Source: Candidatus Krumholzibacteriota bacterium (GTDB taxonomy: Bacteria > Krumholzibacteriota > Krumholzibacteriia > Krumholzibacteriales > Krumholzibacteriaceae). Taken from it: a stretch of 64,000 nt of DNA. The notes under the pieces are model-generated. The model saw only the letters and a list, made by a program, of their open reading frames with translations. It made no database searches and was not told the DNA's origin. Made by a program: the position numbers and the translations under genes. The stretch spans positions 40,574 to 104,573 of the forward strand of contig JAUWCL010000005.1 in NCBI GenBank assembly GCA_030609325.1, read 5' to 3'. This document shows, piece after piece, positions 62,221 through 64,000 of the stretch (position 1 is the first letter of the stretch; every line of letters begins with the position of its first letter).

Positions 62221-62479
62221 TCCACCACGCCTTTCAAGGGCTTTTAACGCGCAGACCTCCGCCGCGCGATTCGGTCCTGTAAGCCGTGATGAATACAAGA
62301 GATGTGCCATCATCAGTAACAATGCGTTTTCGTACGGGCTCTGTTGTATGGGGTGGCGGGGACTGGCTTGTAACTCGATGATTTTAAAGCGGTTGAAAGG
62401 TAGAAACAGCTCTATGTTAAACAGCGATTTCGAGCATTCACGCACTCCGGCATATGATCAAAACATTCATTCCATTTCT

Positions 62480-62590
62480 TCAGAGGCTTCTCCCTGGAAA
62501 CAGGCGGACCGGTGGTGCAGGGATTCTTGCCAGTTTCAGACATGAAATAAAAAATATCAATATCAAGGCAATCGCCAGATAGCTATACAT
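62480..62590 (-). CDS. 36-residue membrane peptide downstream of the Cys-rich gene
   Basis: ATG 62590 follows GGAGG with a seven-base spacer. The peptide is a single hydrophobic helix (YSYLAIALILIFFISCLKL) with a short basic, Pro-rich tail. It starts 21 bases after the stop of the Cys-rich gene on the same strand. Position and topology fit an immunity or export-helper peptide, but this is inference and no family match is recognised. Confidence 0.5.
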   Translation of the reverse strand: MYSYLAIALILIFFISCLKLARIPAPPVRLFPGRSL

Positions 62591-62611
62591 CGTATTACCT
62601 CCAGTTCATAC

Positions 62612-63034
62612 CTAACAGATCGTACTCACCCAACCTCCTGAACAGAAAGTACAAACGGCTATATATGCGCATGCCCAATAAAGCACGGGGCCCGCGGATG
62701 TGCATACAGCGAGAGCAGCTGTATACTGTAACCATTGACAGGTTACTCCTTTTTGCGTTGGATCTGGTAACGGAATCTGGGTTTCATCACCTTCTGTTAA
62801 AGACACATCTGCTTCATTACGAGTCTCAATATCTTTATCCCATTTATCGGCAATTGTCCTGAATTCACATTCAGTACATAACTCGGACCTTTTGCCAGCA
62901 ATATCCTGCAACTCTGGATATTTGTCCTTGATGAACGCGCTCTCTTCAATCTGTGGCTGAACCTTGGCATCCGATAAACTTAATGTGCCGTCAATTACGA
63001 TACACGTCTTTCCGATCACCGACTTTAACAACAT
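62612..63034 (-). CDS. Cys-rich small protein resembling a halocin C8-type bacteriocin precursor
   Basis: 140 residues as drawn; the start is uncertain (ATG 63034 overlaps the toxin gene and has no good ribosome site). The N-terminal two thirds is charged with a CTEC pair (Cys 53, 56). The last 42 residues are hydrophobic and Cys-rich (Cys 99, 111, 122, 128, 131, 140) with a Y-x-A-A-x3-V-C-T pattern, like mature halocin C8-type peptides that are cut from a larger precursor. AT-richer than the chromosome around it. It could also be a small membrane protein of unrelated function. Confidence 0.55.
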   Translation of the reverse strand: MLLKSVIGKTCIVIDGTLSLSDAKVQPQIEESAFIKDKYPELQDIAGKRSELCTECEFRTIADKWDKDIETRNEADVSLTEGDETQIPLPDPTQKGVTCQWLQYTAALAVCTSAGPVLYWACAYIAVCTFCSGGWVSTIC

Positions 63035-63254
63035 GAACTACCAATCGATCATCATCAACAGAGTATATGATGCGATAGTTCCCTTGACGAACCCTATAAC
63101 GGTCTTGCCCTGAAAGCTTCTCACAACCTTTGGGGCGAGGATTTTCCGCTAGTTTGCGAGTCTTCTCTACAACTCTTCGACGATCCTTGCGCGTAGGAAG
63201 ACGTTCGATTTCCTTCGCTGCTGATGCCTTGATCAGAATCTTATATTTTGCCAC
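62991..63254 (-). CDS. RelE/ParE-family toxin
   Basis: 87 residues. KYKILIKASAAKEIERLPTRKDRRRVVEKTRKLAENPRPKG is the RelE helical start, and RYRVRQGNYRIIYSVDDDRLVVHVVKVGDRKDVYR is the characteristic RelE sheet with its basic residues. Family members cut mRNA in the ribosome. Overlaps the antitoxin gene by 14 bases. Confidence 0.9.
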   Translation of the reverse strand: MAKYKILIKASAAKEIERLPTRKDRRRVVEKTRKLAENPRPKGCEKLSGQDRYRVRQGNYRIIYSVDDDRLVVHVVKVGDRKDVYRN

Positions 63255-63474
63255 TACTTCTCAGATCCTTGACCAAGTCTTCGAAAAGCATTTCCGGTTC
63301 GGATGCCCGTTCTTCGAACGCCGCTAGATCGTCCGCATCTTCTGCGAGGGACAGTTTGACCGCTTCATTCACCAGTTCCGAGACAGACCGGTCTGTCTCG
63401 ACAGCTTTTAGTCTCAGGGCCAGATGAAGTTTGGGGTCAAAATAGACCGTCGCTCTTTTGCTTTGGTTTCTCAT
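63241..63474 (-). CDS. Ribbon-helix-helix antitoxin
   Basis: 77 residues. The N-terminal ribbon is RATVYFDPKLHLALRLKAVETDRSVSELVNEAVKLSL, the MetJ/Arc-type DNA-binding fold. The acidic C-terminal half (ADDLAAFEERASEPEMLFEDLVKDL) should wrap the toxin. The predicted transcript start coincides with the ATG, so the mRNA may be leaderless. Confidence 0.87.
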   Translation of the reverse strand: MRNQSKRATVYFDPKLHLALRLKAVETDRSVSELVNEAVKLSLAEDADDLAAFEERASEPEMLFEDLVKDLRSSGKI

Positions 63475-63480
63475 GCTAAT

Positions 63481-63509
63481 AATATAGCACTATAACTACA
63501 TGACGTCAA
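63481..63509 (-). promoter_or_regulatory. Strong sigma-70 promoter with overlapping operator palindromes (toxin-antitoxin operon)
   Basis: On the minus strand TTGACG, 17 bases, TATATT. The palindrome-like TATAG-CA-CTATA (63483-63494) overlaps the -10 side and TGACGTCA (63501-63508) overlaps the -35. Both fit autorepression by the antitoxin. Transcription would begin at about 63474. Confidence 0.75.
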
Positions 63510-63534
63510 GACGTTATTTGAGTTCTGGCGCGTT

Positions 63535-63675
63535 TTTCATATAACATTGGTCGTGTTCGCGAGGTGGCCGTCCGGGCCGAAAGGCCCGGTTGGCGCGGCG
63601 GGCACTACAGCGGCCGCCGTGACAAAGGCCATTTGAGCGAAAGGCCGAAGGCCTGCAGCCGCGAACACTCTATGC
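63535..63675 (-). other. attC-like structured inverted-repeat element
   Basis: Outer arms GTGTTCGCG (63553-63561) and CGCGAACAC (63660-63668) pair perfectly. Inside are further perfect stems, including CCGGGCC-GAAA-GGCCCGG (63572-63589) and AGGCC-GAA-GGCCT. On the minus strand it follows the stop of the truncated gene by about 60 bases and ends near AATGTTATATG (GTTRRRY-like), just before the toxin-antitoxin promoter. Size, nested stems and place after a stop codon resemble integron attC sites. The opening R'' box (GCATAGA) is imperfect. A structured RNA or MITE is an alternative. Confidence 0.45.
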
Positions 63676-63726
63676 GCCGGAGAAATACTTAAATTGCAAG
63701 TAATGCCACTTCACTGCGCATATTTT

Positions 63727-63868
63727 TCAATCAACATATTTCTCAATTCGAATATTATCTATTTCAATGCAATGATTTCTAAAGTAAGAACTGGCCAAAG
63801 CTATAACCAAAAAGTTCTCGATTATAAAAGGTGTCTCAGAAGAATCAGTGATTTCATACAGTGACCGA
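63727..63868 (-). pseudogene. 3' fragment of a gene cut by the IS200/IS605 element
   Basis: A reading frame with no start runs from the insertion-element end to a stop at 63727. It encodes about 46 residues (SLYEITDSSETPFIIEN ... IDNIRIEKYVD) with normal protein character. It is AT-rich like the rest of this tail. The product is not recognised. Confidence 0.45.
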
Positions 63869-63869
63869 A

Positions 63870-64000
63870 CTCCACGGGCTAAAGCCCGTGGCTTCCGACC
63901 TCGTATAATCCGCCCTTAACTTTTTTGCTCGCGGATATACTTTCGAATCATGCTCTCATCCGAAACACCAACTGATTCAGCAAAATATCCATCTGCCCAA
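63870..64000 (-). mobile_element. IS200/IS605-family element, right end (partial)
   Basis: A perfect nine-pair hairpin CCACGGGCT-AA-AGCCCGTGG (63872-63891) lies just downstream of a transposase C-terminus. This is the classic subterminal right-end hairpin recognised by TnpA. The element continues beyond the window. Confidence 0.8.
63916..64000 (-). CDS. tnpA: IS200/IS605 transposase TnpA (C-terminal 27 residues only)
   Basis: The visible end reads WADGYFAESVGVSDESMIRK and then YIREQKS-stop. This matches the C-terminal helix region of REP/IS200-type HUH transposases (consensus W-x2-GYF-x2-SVG ... KYI-x2-Q). The catalytic HUH and Tyr lie outside the window. Confidence 0.82.
   Translation of the reverse strand, partial: WADGYFAESVGVSDESMIRKYIREQKS

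Noticed and set aside
62221..62445. In-frame extension of the TPR protein
   Set aside because: It lacks repeat character and a ribosome site; ATG 62220 gives a clean start.
1..64000. CRISPR arrays, rRNA or tRNA genes
   Set aside because: No regularly spaced repeats, rRNA segments or complete cloverleafs were seen; the Cas4-like nuclease at 33670 stands without cas genes.

Overview
The window is a 64 kb stretch of a GC-rich (about 58-60% by eye) Gram-negative bacterial chromosome. Outer-membrane biology is clear: a complete Tol-Pal locus, CpoB, an outer-membrane barrel and several lipoproteins. The mix of Rnf, DUF4384, FlgD/RCC1-type remnants, SLC12-like and MTH1187 genes suggests an uncultured FCB-type lineage such as Krumholzibacteriota or Eisenbacteria. 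That placement is inference from gene content; there is no rRNA or marker gene here to fix it. Genes are dense, often overlap by 1-4 bases, and usually carry GGAGG-like ribosome sites.

Layout. 1-5.1 kb: the end of an NtrC-type sigma-54 activator, then a sigma-54 promoter and a three-gene flavin/Fe-S diaphorase operon whose first gene is a receiver domain fused to a NuoE-like subunit. 5.2-11.6 kb: SLC12-like transporter with a DUF2914 protein, DUF523/DUF1722 protein, small membrane proteins, and decayed exported-protein genes. 11.7-15.3 kb: FrhB-like, polysaccharide pyruvyl transferase and GT4 glycosyltransferase genes (exopolysaccharide type). 15.3-17.2 kb: broken genes around a methyltransferase. 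17.2-25 kb: rmuC, a membrane GT-C-like protein, a sugar isomerase, then formimidoyltransferase-cyclodeaminase, pgi and apbE. 25-30.3 kb: rnfABCDGE. 30.6-37.2 kb: GNAT, radical SAM, acpS, two PD-(D/E)XK-like genes, two small membrane proteins and a HutH-type lyase with an unusual Ala-Cys-Gly cofactor triad. 37.3-44.4 kb: tolQ-tolR-tolA/tonB-tolB-pal-cpoB, two CNNM/CorC genes and a PAS protein. 44.7-46.7 kb: an odd DUF4384 secreted protein. 46.8-53.5 kb: threonine synthase, pgeF, thiamine-binding protein, aminotransferase, barrel, EIIA/CBS/ArsB-NhaD module. 53.5-57.9 kb: two ECF sigma/anti-sigma modules in one array, with metal-sensor-like periplasmic proteins. 58-62.2 kb: DUF4870, DUF4097, RNase Z-like, SAM hydrolase-like and TPR genes.

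The last 1.5 kb is an AT-richer accessory tail. It holds a toxin-antitoxin pair with a strong self-contained promoter, a small Cys-rich protein resembling a bacteriocin precursor, a tiny membrane peptide with its own ribosome site, an elaborate attC-like inverted-repeat element, a truncated gene, and the right end of an IS200/IS605 element. This tail and the sigma-54-controlled receiver-NuoE operon are the parts most likely to hold undescribed biology.

Pathway links: Rnf plus ApbE (flavinylation of RnfG/RnfD); HutH plus formimidoyltransferase-cyclodeaminase (histidine degradation, with hutU and hutI not in the window); Tol-Pal plus CpoB (envelope constriction and integrity).
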